From Desulfosporosinus acididurans (GTDB lineage Bacteria > Bacillota > Desulfitobacteriia > Desulfitobacteriales > Desulfitobacteriaceae): a stretch of DNA of 64,000 nt. Location of the stretch: the NCBI RefSeq assembly GCF_001029285.1, contig NZ_LDZY01000002.1:62001-126000 (forward strand), written 5' to 3'. Under the pieces are notes generated by a model. It was not told the origin of the DNA. It worked only from the letters and a program-made list of their open reading frames with translations, and ran no database searches. The translations under genes were made by a program, and so were the position numbers. Shown one piece after another: positions 42,885 through 52,034 of the stretch (position 1 is the stretch's first letter; every line of letters starts with the position of its first letter).

Positions 42885-44054
42885 TTGCGTTCGCTCAGAC
42901 ATAAACTGTCAATCTTGCAGCTGGTTTCACTTATTATTTTGGCAGCGAGCTTAGTCATGATTTTTGGCTGGTATATGAAGGACCGTTTAACAGTTGATAG
43001 TTCTTCAAAAGCTCAATCAGATTTGACAATATGTAAGGAATTTATTGACTTGAAATATCCTGGTTCATGGGTCGTAAGAGACGGTGAGCTGTATAAAGGG
43101 ACTACCAAAATGAGTCTCAACAGCGATATTGTAGATCATATCTCCCAGATAACGGGGGATACTGTCACAGTCTTCTTAGGAGATACACGATCGGCGACTA
43201 CACTTCGCAGTTCCAATGGTGAACGAGCCATTGGAACTAAGGCTTCAGATAATGTAGTTACGACAGTTCTTAAAAATGGTCAGGTGTATCTTGGGAATGC
43301 TGATGTCATTGGCCAGCCGTACCAATCAGCTTATGCTCCCTTACGAGCGGAAAACGGCGTAATTATTGGGATGCTCTATGTTGGGATTTCTCAAGCTTCA
43401 GAGCAGGAATCTCTTAAAAGATCCTTGGTAACACTGGGGGGGATAGGACTGGCCTTAACGGCCTTAATAGCGCTCTTCGCTGGACTTTTTCTTCGTAAAC
43501 TAATTCACTCTTCTTTCCCGGAGGACATAGGCAGGCCGCTGCAGGAAGCTGCCGCTGGGCAAAATCCATCCAGTTCTCCTGGTGCTGCGGAGATAGAGAA
43601 ACTTGAAGATGCTCTTATCCAGATGGCTGAGCAAATTCAAACCTTAACAGGTGAAATCAATAAGTCAACAGCTACCATTCATGAAAGCAGCCCGCCAAAA
43701 GGGAGCCTCAATACTATGCTTGAGCAACTCAAAGATTTTGAACCAAGTAATGAATTTCCCTCAACAGAAACTATCTCTCAAGAGTATGAACCATTATTTG
43801 GACTGGATACTCCATGGAACAGTGGAGCAGATGCCTTGCCCAAAGGGCTGAATAAAGCAACTCTTAACCAGATCGTTCACTATCTGGAAAAAAATCGTCG
43901 GCCGATTTCTACAGAAGAAGTAGCAGAAGGGGTTAAGCTGACTCGAGTTACCGTACGTCGTTACCTCGAATTTTTAGAACAGTGTGGAGCTTTAAGATCT
44001 GAACAGAAATGCGGGACGGTCGGACGACCTGTGAAAATTTTCATCCCTCTTTAA
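42885..44054 (+). CDS. Membrane-bound Cache sensor fused to a CitB-type HTH (one-component regulator)
   Basis: In this 389-residue protein TM1 (about 10-31) is followed by an extracellular single-Cache-like domain (about 40-170: GDTVTVFLGDTRSATTLR; GTKASDNVVTTVLKNGQVYLGNADVIGQPYQSAYAPL), as in DcuS/CitA-like sensors. TM2 (about 181-205), a coiled linker and a C-terminal helix-turn-helix (about 319-385: LNKATLNQIVHYLEKNRRPISTEEVAEGVKLTRVTVRRYLEFLEQCGAL) complete it. That HTH is the type found in CitB/DctR response regulators. There is no kinase and no receiver: a two-component system collapsed into one polypeptide. TTG 42885 is supported by AAGAGGTG. It lies directly upstream of the hydrogenase cluster, which it may regulate. 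Confidence 0.78.
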   Translation: MRSLRHKLSILQLVSLIILAASLVMIFGWYMKDRLTVDSSSKAQSDLTICKEFIDLKYPGSWVVRDGELYKGTTKMSLNSDIVDHISQITGDTVTVFLGDTRSATTLRSSNGERAIGTKASDNVVTTVLKNGQVYLGNADVIGQPYQSAYAPLRAENGVIIGMLYVGISQASEQESLKRSLVTLGGIGLALTALIALFAGLFLRKLIHSSFPEDIGRPLQEAAAGQNPSSSPGAAEIEKLEDALIQMAEQIQTLTGEINKSTATIHESSPPKGSLNTMLEQLKDFEPSNEFPSTETISQEYEPLFGLDTPWNSGADALPKGLNKATLNQIVHYLEKNRRPISTEEVAEGVKLTRVTVRRYLEFLEQCGALRSEQKCGTVGRPVKIFIPL

Positions 44055-44129
44055 AAATAGAGCACAAAATCATTGCGGAGAATTTAGGGAGGTATTGACT
44101 CAAAGGAGCTGGTTATTTTATTATGAAAT

Positions 44130-44160
44130 AAAAGACGAGTTTATTTTTACTCGTCTTTTT
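44130..44160 (+). terminator. Terminator after the Cache-HTH gene
   Basis: AAAAGACGAGT (44130-44140) pairs with ACTCGTCTTTTT (44149-44160). Confidence 0.85.
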
Positions 44161-44194
44161 ATTTGTGGATTGAACTGAACATTGGGACTCTACC

Positions 44195-44226
44195 CTCACT
44201 TGTAGAAGTTGGGGTCTTAAAAACTG
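44195..44226 (+). repeat. Family B dispersed repeat
   Basis: CTCACTTGTAGAAGTTGGGG followed by TCTTAAAAACTG is a B unit; it is preceded by ACATTGGGACTCTACC, as in the composite element at 4376-4606. The region 44227-44487 contains only an AT-rich promoter zone (TTGACT near 44248 and TTTAAT) and a weak TTTTAA/TTAACAA Rex-like site near 44291-44308. Confidence 0.65.
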
Positions 44227-44487
44227 TATGAATTATATAAGTCTTATTGACTTTAATAATTAAGCTCACTTTAATAAAGCATTTTAATTATTTTAATTAT
44301 GTTAACAAACAAGACAATTCAAACTAATCACGCTAAACTATGTATACAGCGGAACTTTTCAGTAATTTCAATCTATTGAGTGGTTGCTCGAAGGGCGAAA
44401 AACAAGTAACTAAAAAGTGATTAGGGGAGGAAGATGAAGGACAGCACTACTTTGTTTTGAAATAAATTTAAGAGGAGGAGGATTTTA

Positions 44488-44976
44488 ATGTGCAACAGCG
44501 ATTCGCCAAATGAGTTCGCGCAAAAGTTAGATAATTATATTGACAGCTTGCCTAATAAAAAGGAAAATTTGATTGCAATTCTACATTATGCTCAGGAAAT
44601 ATATGGCTGGTTACCAGATAACGTTCAGTGGCATATTGCTCAAAAGCTCGACATACCCTCGGCCAAGGTTTACGGAGTGGTGAGCTTTTATTCATATTTC
44701 ACTATGAAACCTCGAGGAGAACATGTTGTTAACGTATGTATGGGCACAGCCTGCTTCGTACGTGGAGCTGAAAAATTAAAAAATGAACTAGAAAATCAAT
44801 TAAAGATTAAAGCCGGCGAAACTACTCCCGATAATCTCTTTACGTTAGAGACTTTGCGCTGCGTTGGAGCCTGCGGCCTTGCCCCTGTCATGATCGTTGA
44901 TGGAGAAGTCCATGGAAAAATGCATGAGCCCCAAGAAATCAACGAGGTTCTGGCGAAGTATCGTCCGGAAGGATAA
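44488..44976 (+). CDS. hymA: Hydrogenase subunit HymA (NuoE-like [2Fe-2S] protein)
   Basis: This 162-residue thioredoxin-like ferredoxin carries one [2Fe-2S] cluster; its ligands are in CMGTACFVRGAE (about 91-102) and CVGACGLAPVM (about 131-141). It is the NuoE-type subunit of the NAD(P)-reducing or electron-bifurcating [FeFe]-hydrogenase HymABC, and passes electrons toward the flavin of HymB. RBS AGAGGAGGAGG. First gene of an operon-like run on the plus strand ending with hydE. Confidence 0.93.
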   Translation: MCNSDSPNEFAQKLDNYIDSLPNKKENLIAILHYAQEIYGWLPDNVQWHIAQKLDIPSAKVYGVVSFYSYFTMKPRGEHVVNVCMGTACFVRGAEKLKNELENQLKIKAGETTPDNLFTLETLRCVGACGLAPVMIVDGEVHGKMHEPQEINEVLAKYRPEG

Positions 44977-45039
44977 ATAAATATATGCTGACAAAGTAGA
45001 TGGATGTGTGAGAAGCGTCATCGAAGGAAGGGAAACCAA

Positions 45040-46926
45040 ATGAAACTTAAAGATACCGAAGAATTAAATGTTTTGAAAGCTCAAAGTCTCAAGCTTATTG
45101 AAGCCCGCCTAGCCAAAGAAGGGGTGGATACTAAAAATGCCGCCGGTTTAGTCAGACATATATTGGTCTGTGGGGGACCGGGGTGTCATTCCTCAGGCAG
45201 TCCGCGAATTGCTGAAGTTTTAGAAGAAGAACTTGATCGTGCAGGATTAGCGGATCAAATAAAGGTTTTTGAACCCGGTTGTTTTGGATTCTGTGAAAAA
45301 GGTCCTATGATCCAGATTCATCCTGATAATGTTACGTATTGTGAAGTTTCTCCTGAGGATGTCTCTACTATTGTGCAAGAACACTTAATTGAAGGGAAGC
45401 AAGTAGAACGCCTTCTATTTATGGATCCCAACACAAAAGAACGTTTTGCTGCGAACATTCCCTTTTATAATAACCAACTGCGCATTGCCTTGCGCAACGT
45501 TGGCTACATTGCGCCGGAAAATATTCTGGAATATATTGCTGCAGATGGTTATCAAGCATTAGCCAAAGTTCTTTTTCACATGACTCCTCTGGAAGTTATC
45601 GATACTCTTAAAGTCAGCGGGCTGCGAGGGCGCGGCGGGGCTGGATTCCCAACAGGTGTGAAGTGGGAATTCACTCGCAGGAGCGAAGCAGATCAACGCT
45701 ATATTATCTGCAACGCCGATGAAGGTGATCCGGGTGCTTTTATGGATCGCTCAGTTTTGGAAGGGGACCCTCATAGTGTTCTTGAGGCAATGCTTATTGC
45801 AGGTGCAGCGATTGGATCTTCACAGGGATATATTTATGTTCGGGCAGAATACCCTGCCGCTATCCATCGTTTGAAAATCGCTATTGAACAAGCACGTGAG
45901 TACGGCTTGCTTGGCAAACAGATTTTGGGCAGCGATTTTGACTTTGACATTGAACTTAAATACGGAGCCGGTGCTTTTGTCTGCGGTGAAGAAACGGCAC
46001 TTATTCATTCTATTGAGGGATCAAGGGGAGAACCTACAGTCAAACCTCCATTCCCTGCCCAAAAGGGACTGTGGGGTAAGCCTACTTGTGTCAACAATGT
46101 GGAAACGTTAGCTAATATTCCGCCCATTATTTTGAGGGGTGCGGAATGGTTCGCTAAAATCGGGACTGAAAAAAGCAAAGGAACAAAAGTATTTGCTCTG
46201 GCCGGAAAAGTAAATAATGTTGGCTTAGTGGAAGTTCCTATGGGAACAACCCTGCGCGAAATTATTTTTGGCATTGGCGGGGGGATTAAACGCCATAAAA
46301 CGTTTAAAGCAGCTCAAACCGGAGGCCCTTCCGGCGGATGTATTCCGACAAAATATTTGGACTCTCCCATAGATTATGAATCATTAATGGCCATTGGATC
46401 CATGATGGGTTCCGGCGGACTTATTGTTTTAGATGAAGATGACTGCATGGTGGAAATTGCCAAGTTTTTCCTGGAATTTACCATGGATGAATCCTGCGGA
46501 CGCTGCACAGCTTGCCGTGTGGGAACAAAACGACTGCACGAAATTTTACAAAAAATTACCGAAGGCCGCGGCACCCTGGAGGATCTGGAAAACTTAGAAA
46601 AACTGTGCAATATCATCAAGGATACTGCCCTTTGCGGCTTGGGGCAAAGTGCTCCAAACCCAATTCTTTCAACCCTGAAATATTTCCGGGATGAATATAT
46701 TGCTCATATTGTTGATAAAACCTGCCCGGCGGGCGTATGTAAGAGTTTGTTAAAATACGAAATCACCGAGAAATGCGTTGGCTGCGGCCGTTGTGCCAAA
46801 CAATGTCCCACGCGCGCCATTAGCGGTTCACCGAAAAAACGTCATGTTATTGACCAAGAACGTTGCCTAAAGTGTGGGGCCTGTATGGAACAATGCCGAG
46901 TCGATGGCGCCATTATTCGTCACTAA
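45040..46926 (+). CDS. hymB: Hydrogenase subunit HymB (NuoF-like diaphorase)
   Basis: This subunit of about 628 residues has an N-terminal thioredoxin-like [2Fe-2S] region (CGGPGCHSSGS, CFGFCEKGPMI) and the NuoF NAD/FMN core GLRGRGGAGFPTGVKWEF. A [4Fe-4S] binding segment SCGRCTACRVGT (C of CGRC) and a C-terminal 2[4Fe-4S] ferredoxin (CVGCGRCAKQCP, CLKCGACMEQC) follow. It oxidises or reduces NAD(P)H for the bifurcating hydrogenase. The start is ATG 45040 (MKLKDTEELN) with AAGGAAGGGAAACCAA upstream; the frame from 45004 is not needed. Confidence 0.94.
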   Translation: MKLKDTEELNVLKAQSLKLIEARLAKEGVDTKNAAGLVRHILVCGGPGCHSSGSPRIAEVLEEELDRAGLADQIKVFEPGCFGFCEKGPMIQIHPDNVTYCEVSPEDVSTIVQEHLIEGKQVERLLFMDPNTKERFAANIPFYNNQLRIALRNVGYIAPENILEYIAADGYQALAKVLFHMTPLEVIDTLKVSGLRGRGGAGFPTGVKWEFTRRSEADQRYIICNADEGDPGAFMDRSVLEGDPHSVLEAMLIAGAAIGSSQGYIYVRAEYPAAIHRLKIAIEQAREYGLLGKQILGSDFDFDIELKYGAGAFVCGEETALIHSIEGSRGEPTVKPPFPAQKGLWGKPTCVNNVETLANIPPIILRGAEWFAKIGTEKSKGTKVFALAGKVNNVGLVEVPMGTTLREIIFGIGGGIKRHKTFKAAQTGGPSGGCIPTKYLDSPIDYESLMAIGSMMGSGGLIVLDEDDCMVEIAKFFLEFTMDESCGRCTACRVGTKRLHEILQKITEGRGTLEDLENLEKLCNIIKDTALCGLGQSAPNPILSTLKYFRDEYIAHIVDKTCPAGVCKSLLKYEITEKCVGCGRCAKQCPTRAISGSPKKRHVIDQERCLKCGACMEQCRVDGAIIRH

Positions 46927-46948
46927 GGCCCGTAAAGGAGGACTCCCT

Positions 46949-48691
46949 GTGGATATACATCTAACTATTAATGATATACCCCTAACCGTTCCCGAAGGAA
47001 CGACGATTTTAGAAGCAGCACGAACCATAAATATAGATATTCCGACATTATGTCATATGAAACTCCACGAAATGCATTATAATAATAACATAGCTTCTTG
47101 CCGAGTCTGTGTTGTGGAGATTGAAGGCCGACGCAATTTAGCCTCTTCTTGTTCAACTCCTGTGATGGAGGGAATGGTCGTAAAAACTGACTCCTTGCGG
47201 GCTATTCAGGCTCGAAGAGCCATGGTTGAGCTGCTGCTTTCGGACCATCCAAAGTCTTGTTTAACCTGTGCCAAGAACATGGATTGTGATCTGAGAAAAC
47301 TGGCTGCAGAATTAGGTGTGCGTGCCATCAGCTATGAAGGGGTAGAATCCGAGTTTGAAATTGATCAATCCAGTTCATCAATTGTTCGTGATCCAAATAA
47401 ATGTATTCGCTGCCGCCGCTGTGAAACAATGTGTAATGAAGTTCAGACCGTTGGAGTATACTCGGCAATGGGGCGTGGCTTCGAGACAGTGATCAAAACT
47501 GCGTTTGATTTACCCCTCAGCCAAACGGCCTGTACGTTCTGCGGACAGTGTTTGGCGGTCTGTCCGACTGGTGCTCTGACTGAAGTAGACCAAGTGGATA
47601 AAGTTTGGAAAGCTCTCAACGATCCTAATCAATTTGTGGTTGTTCAAACTGCACCGGCTGTACGGGTTGCTCTGGGAGAGGAATTTGGTATGGAACCGGG
47701 GTCGATTGTTACAGGCAAAATGGTAGCTTCCCTGAGACGCCTTGGATTTAATCGAGTTTTCGATACGGATTTCGCGGCAGACTTGACGATTATGGAAGAA
47801 GCCAGCGAACTTGTACACCGAATACAACATGGCGGCCGTTTACCATTGCTGACAAGCTGCTGCCCTGCCTGGGTTAAATTCTTTGAACATCAATTCCCTG
47901 ATCTCTTAGACATCCCTTCAACGTGTAAATCTCCGCATCAAATGATGGGAAGTTTGATTAAGAGCTATTATGCTAAAACGTTAGGTATTGATCCCAAATC
48001 CATCACGGTTGTTTCCGTAATGCCCTGTGTCGCTAAAAAATATGAAGCGGCTCGTCCGGAACTAGCTCAAAGTGCCGAAACTGCTGATGTAGACATCGTC
48101 ATCACAACTCGTGAACTTGCTCGCATGGTTCGCGAAGCCAGCATCCATTTTGATCATCTTAAGGATGAAGAGTTTGATCACCCGTTAGGGGAATCAACAG
48201 GTGCAGCCATTATTTTTGGAACAACAGGCGGAGTTCTGGAAGCGGCCCTGAGAACAGCCTATGAAATGCTGACAGGAGAGGCTCTGGAAAAAGTAGAGTT
48301 TGAAGCCCTCAGAGGTATGAATGGAATTAAGGAAGCCGTTATCCCTATCGCAGGAAAAGACTATCGAATCGCTGTTATTCATGGTCTGGGCAATGCTCGC
48401 ACTGTGCTGGAGAAAATACGGGCCGGTGAAAGCGATTATGATGTAATTGAGATCATGGCTTGTCCGGGAGGATGTATCGGCGGCGGCGGTCAGCCCTATC
48501 ATCATGGCAATATGGAAATTCTTAAATCCCGTGCAGCTGCTATTTACCGCGAAGACCGTGCCAAACCATTGCGTAAATCTCACGAAAACCTGGCAATAGT
48601 CGCTTTGTATAAGGATTACTTAGGCGAACCCTATGGAGAGAGAGCTCACAAATTACTGCATACCAGTTATACGGCACGCAGAAAAATTTAA
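46949..48691 (+). CDS. hymC: [FeFe]-hydrogenase catalytic subunit HymC
   Basis: This 580-residue hydrogenase has an N-terminal [2Fe-2S] domain (C35, C51, C54, C68) and a His-ligated [4Fe-4S] cluster (H100, C104, C107, C113). Two ferredoxin clusters (CIRCRRCETMC; CTFCGQCLAVCP) and the H-cluster domain with motifs TSCCPAW (302-308), MPCVAKKYE (358-366) and EIMACPGGCIGGGGQP (501-516) follow. All H-cluster cysteines are intact. Motif L1 has Ala in place of the common Gly (TSCCPGW), which is seen in group A multimeric hydrogenases. GTG 46949 follows AAAGGAGGACTCCCT. Confidence 0.96.
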   Translation: MDIHLTINDIPLTVPEGTTILEAARTINIDIPTLCHMKLHEMHYNNNIASCRVCVVEIEGRRNLASSCSTPVMEGMVVKTDSLRAIQARRAMVELLLSDHPKSCLTCAKNMDCDLRKLAAELGVRAISYEGVESEFEIDQSSSSIVRDPNKCIRCRRCETMCNEVQTVGVYSAMGRGFETVIKTAFDLPLSQTACTFCGQCLAVCPTGALTEVDQVDKVWKALNDPNQFVVVQTAPAVRVALGEEFGMEPGSIVTGKMVASLRRLGFNRVFDTDFAADLTIMEEASELVHRIQHGGRLPLLTSCCPAWVKFFEHQFPDLLDIPSTCKSPHQMMGSLIKSYYAKTLGIDPKSITVVSVMPCVAKKYEAARPELAQSAETADVDIVITTRELARMVREASIHFDHLKDEEFDHPLGESTGAAIIFGTTGGVLEAALRTAYEMLTGEALEKVEFEALRGMNGIKEAVIPIAGKDYRIAVIHGLGNARTVLEKIRAGESDYDVIEIMACPGGCIGGGGQPYHHGNMEILKSRAAAIYREDRAKPLRKSHENLAIVALYKDYLGEPYGERAHKLLHTSYTARRKI

Positions 48692-48860
48692 TGGTTGTCT
48701 CCGATCATAGCCATGTCTACCCCATAGAACTGAGACTAATTTCATATTAATCATCGACTGTGTTGGGAGTTTCCCGTCATGGTGGATTCATTAGAACAAT
48801 GATCTAATTGCGAAGATAAATCTGAGCAAGAGGAGAAGGGTGAAATTAAAGCTAATGTTA

Positions 48861-48896
48861 GAAAGCCTTCTTACTTTTGTGGGAGGCTTTCTTTAT
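48861..48896 (+). terminator. Hairpin/attenuator between hydrogenase and maturation genes
   Basis: GAAAGCCT (48861-48868) pairs with AGGCTTTC (48884-48891), followed by TTTATTT. It separates the structural genes from the TM1266/hydG set. It lies only 20 bases before the next gene, so it may attenuate rather than fully terminate. Confidence 0.6.
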
Positions 48897-48913
48897 TTGG
48901 AGGAATTGAAAGC

Positions 48914-49168
48914 ATGGATAGTAGAATCGGAGTGGTAGGGATCGTTATTGAAGAATTTGAAAGCGCAAATCTGGTCAACGAGACGCTGCATGAGTTGGCG
49001 AGCATAATTGTTGGGAGAATGGGGATTCCACGCAAGGAGAGAGGAATAGCGATTATTTCGCTGATTGTTGAAGGCACTACTGATGAAATCAGTGCTCTCA
49101 CAGGAAGACTTGGAAAAATAAAAGGAGTTAACGTCAAATCAGCTTTAACTAAAAAGACGGGGGAGTAA
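48914..49168 (+). CDS. TM1266-family iron-only hydrogenase system regulator
   Basis: This 84-residue ACT/NikR-C-like protein contains IGVVGIVIEEFESANLVNETLHEL and ISLIVEGTTDEISALTGRLGKIKGVNVK. The family is found almost only beside hydE/hydF/hydG and is annotated as an iron-only hydrogenase system regulator. Its ligand is unknown. It is five bases from the hydG start. Confidence 0.9.
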   Translation: MDSRIGVVGIVIEEFESANLVNETLHELASIIVGRMGIPRKERGIAIISLIVEGTTDEISALTGRLGKIKGVNVKSALTKKTGE

Positions 49169-49173
49169 AGACT

Positions 49174-50592
49174 ATGTATAATTGTAAGTCAAAAATTGCA
49201 ACAGAGTTTATAGATGACAGTGAAATTCTGGCCACCCTTGCCTATGCGCAGGAAAACAAAAGAAATCGTGAACTGATTGATGCTCTGATAGAACGTGCCA
49301 GAGACTGCAAGGGCTTAACTCATCGCGAGGCTGCCGTTCTGCTGGAATGCGATCTGGAAGATGAGAATGAAAAAATGTTTAAACTCGCCAAAGAGATTAA
49401 GCAAAAGCTTTATGGCAACCGTATTGTCATGTTTGCTCCGCTCTATCTTTCAAACTACTGTGTAAACGGCTGTGTGTATTGCCCTTACCACCATAAAAAT
49501 AAAAATATATCTCGTAAAAAACTATCGCAGGAGGATATTGAGCGAGAGGTTATCGCTTTACAGGATATGGGACACAAGCGCTTAGCTTTAGAAACAGGAG
49601 AAGATCCTGTGAACAATCCCATTGAATATGTTTTGGAGAGTATCAAGACTATTTATAGTATTAAGCATAAAAACGGAGCTATTCGTCGAGTCAATGTTAA
49701 TATTGCTGCAACAACCGTGGAAAACTATCGTAAGCTGAAAGAAGCAGGCATCGGTACGTATATTCTATTCCAGGAAACCTATAACAAAAAAAGTTATGAG
49801 GAACTGCATCCCACCGGACCAAAGCACGACTACGCCTATCATACTGAAGCAATGGATCGTGCCATGGAGGGCGGTATTGATGATGTGGGAATCGGAGTTT
49901 TGTTCGGCTTAAATATGTATCGTTATGACTTTGTTGGTCTACTCATGCATGCTGAGCATTTAGAGGCAGCAATGGGCGTGGGTCCGCATACTATCAGCGT
50001 TCCGCGCATCCGTCCTGCCGATGATATCGATCCTGAAAACTTTTCCAATGCCATCTCAGATGATATTTTTGCAAAGATTGTAGCCGTAATTCGTATTGCC
50101 ACCCCTTATACGGGAATGATTATTTCCACCCGTGAATCGCAAGCAACCCGTGAGCGTGTACTGGGCTTGGGCATATCCCAGATAAGCGGAGGCTCAAGCA
50201 CCAGTGTTGGCGGATATGTTGAACCGGAAACAGAGGATGATAATTCAGCACAATTTGAAGTTAATGATACCCGTACCTTGGATCAGATTTTAAACTGGCT
50301 CCTGGGAATGGGGTATATCCCCAGCTTCTGTACGGCGTGTTATCGTGAAGGGCGTACAGGGGATCGGTTTATGAAACTTGTTAAGTCCGGGCAGATTGCC
50401 AACTGCTGTCAGCCCAATGCTTTAATGACTCTCAAAGAATATCTGGAGGATTATGCTTCGCCGGATACCAAGAAAAAGGGTGAGGCAGTCATTGAAAAAG
50501 AAATTCCCAATATACCTAATGAAAAGGTTCGGGCAATTGCTTCAACGCATTTGAACGAAATTAAGGATGGAAAGCGAGATTTTCGCTTCTAA
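49174..50592 (+). CDS. hydG: [FeFe]-hydrogenase maturase HydG (radical SAM tyrosine lyase)
   Basis: This 472-residue maturase splits tyrosine to form the CO and cyanide ligands of the H cluster. The radical SAM cluster is CVNGCVYC (Cys96, 100, 103); the C-terminal auxiliary cluster motif is CTACYREGRTGDRF plus CCQPNALMTLKEYLEDYA. Both are complete. It is translated 17 bases before aspA. Ordered with TM1266 and hydF, it belongs to the maturation operon. Confidence 0.96.
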   Translation: MYNCKSKIATEFIDDSEILATLAYAQENKRNRELIDALIERARDCKGLTHREAAVLLECDLEDENEKMFKLAKEIKQKLYGNRIVMFAPLYLSNYCVNGCVYCPYHHKNKNISRKKLSQEDIEREVIALQDMGHKRLALETGEDPVNNPIEYVLESIKTIYSIKHKNGAIRRVNVNIAATTVENYRKLKEAGIGTYILFQETYNKKSYEELHPTGPKHDYAYHTEAMDRAMEGGIDDVGIGVLFGLNMYRYDFVGLLMHAEHLEAAMGVGPHTISVPRIRPADDIDPENFSNAISDDIFAKIVAVIRIATPYTGMIISTRESQATRERVLGLGISQISGGSSTSVGGYVEPETEDDNSAQFEVNDTRTLDQILNWLLGMGYIPSFCTACYREGRTGDRFMKLVKSGQIANCCQPNALMTLKEYLEDYASPDTKKKGEAVIEKEIPNIPNEKVRAIASTHLNEIKDGKRDFRF

Positions 50593-50609
50593 CTCCTGGA
50601 GGATGTAAA

Positions 50610-52016
50610 GTGAACGTTAGAATAGAAAAGGACAATATCGGTGAACGGGAAATTCCAGAATCAAGTTATTACGGAGTTAATACGAAACGGGCTCTTGAAA
50701 ACTTTGATTTAGGGACGAGAAGTGTTAATCGAAAGCTGATTTATGAAATAGCCTTAATTAAAAAAGCAGCAGCAATGGTTAATCATCGTTTAAAGAAATT
50801 GACGAAGGACAAGGCACAAGCTATCATTAAAGCCTGCGAAGAAATCATTGAGGGTAAATTTGATCAGGAATTTGTCGTCAATGCTTTGCAAGGGGGAGCG
50901 GGAACCTCCACGAATATGAATGTCAATGAGGTCGCCGCTAACAGAGCCATTGAGATTCTTGGCGGAAAAAAAGGAGATTATTATCTTATCCACCCCTTAA
51001 ACGATGTAAATATGTCTCAATCGACTAATGACGTTTACCCTACTGCCTTGCGAATTGCAGCCATACGTCTGCTGCGAAGGTTAAGCTATTCTCTGGCGGA
51101 TCTGCAGGAAGCACTCCAGAAGAGGGAAAACGAATTTAGTGATGTCCTTAAACTTGGCCGGACAGAGCTGATGGATGCTCTGCCAATGATGTTGGGGCAG
51201 GAATTCGGTGCCTATGCCAAGGGCATCGAAAGGGACCGCTGGAGAGTTTACAAAGGCGAAGAGCGGCTTAGGCAAATTAACTTGGGTGGTACCGCTATTG
51301 GCACTGGCATGAATGCTTCGCATGACTATATTTTTATGATCACGGATACTATTCAGGAACTGACAGGACTGGGCTTAGCCCGGTCCGACTATCCGATAGA
51401 CATAACCCAAAATAATGATGTTTTTGTTGAAGTATCCGGCCTTTTAAAAGCTTGCAGTACAAATTTGCTGAAAATTTCCAATGACCTGCGTCTAATGGCT
51501 TCCGGACCTAAAGGGGGCTTGGGAGAAATAGAACTTCCTCAAAGGCAAGCGGGTTCGACCATAATGCCCGGCAAAGTAAACCCTGTCATTGCGGAAATGA
51601 TTGGTCAAGTGGCCATGAAGGTTATGGCGAATGATTATGCGATTACTTTAGCGGCTTCTTCCGGACAGTTGGAACTTAATTCTTTTATGCCCTTGATCGC
51701 AGAAAGCTTATTGGAATCCCTTGAATTGCTGAATCAGGGAGTTATTATCTTCCGGGAAAAATGTATCGAGGGAATTCAGGCTCAAAAAGAAAAATGCCGA
51801 GCCAATCTTGAAAGGTCAACAGCATTAGCTGCGGCTCTTGTCCATCATATCGGCTATGATCGGGCTTCTGAACTTGCGGGAAAAGCCTTAAGGGAAAATA
51901 AAGCTATAGGCGACGTCTTAAAAGAAGAAACAACCTTATCGGACTCCCGGATTGCTGAAATTCTTAATCCTTGGGAAGTAACGAAACCGGGTATACCGGG
52001 AGGACTGGAAAAATGA
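50610..52016 (+). CDS. aspA: Aspartate ammonia-lyase in the hydrogenase maturation operon
   Basis: This 468-residue fumarase/aspartase-superfamily enzyme releases ammonia from L-aspartate to give fumarate. Signature GSTIMPGKVNPVIAEM (about 319-334) and the GGAGTSTNMNVNEVAANRA and STNDVYPTALR segments are present. Its position, between hydG and hydF with 17- and 18-base gaps, suggests a role tied to maturation rather than general aspartate catabolism. Ammonia for the azadithiolate bridge of the H cluster is the obvious hypothesis. GTG 50610 follows CTCCTGGAGG. Confidence 0.9.
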   Translation: MNVRIEKDNIGEREIPESSYYGVNTKRALENFDLGTRSVNRKLIYEIALIKKAAAMVNHRLKKLTKDKAQAIIKACEEIIEGKFDQEFVVNALQGGAGTSTNMNVNEVAANRAIEILGGKKGDYYLIHPLNDVNMSQSTNDVYPTALRIAAIRLLRRLSYSLADLQEALQKRENEFSDVLKLGRTELMDALPMMLGQEFGAYAKGIERDRWRVYKGEERLRQINLGGTAIGTGMNASHDYIFMITDTIQELTGLGLARSDYPIDITQNNDVFVEVSGLLKACSTNLLKISNDLRLMASGPKGGLGEIELPQRQAGSTIMPGKVNPVIAEMIGQVAMKVMANDYAITLAASSGQLELNSFMPLIAESLLESLELLNQGVIIFREKCIEGIQAQKEKCRANLERSTALAAALVHHIGYDRASELAGKALRENKAIGDVLKEETTLSDSRIAEILNPWEVTKPGIPGGLEK

Positions 52017-52034
52017 TTTGCCGGAGGAATTTTA

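Noticed and set aside
44291-44308. Rex operator upstream of hymA
   Set aside because: TTAACAA is present, but the left half (TTTTAA) and the five-base spacer do not match TTGTTAA-N4-TTAACAA.
48842-48940. 32-codon frame before the TM1266 gene
   Set aside because: It runs through the attenuator hairpin and overlaps the start of the supported gene.
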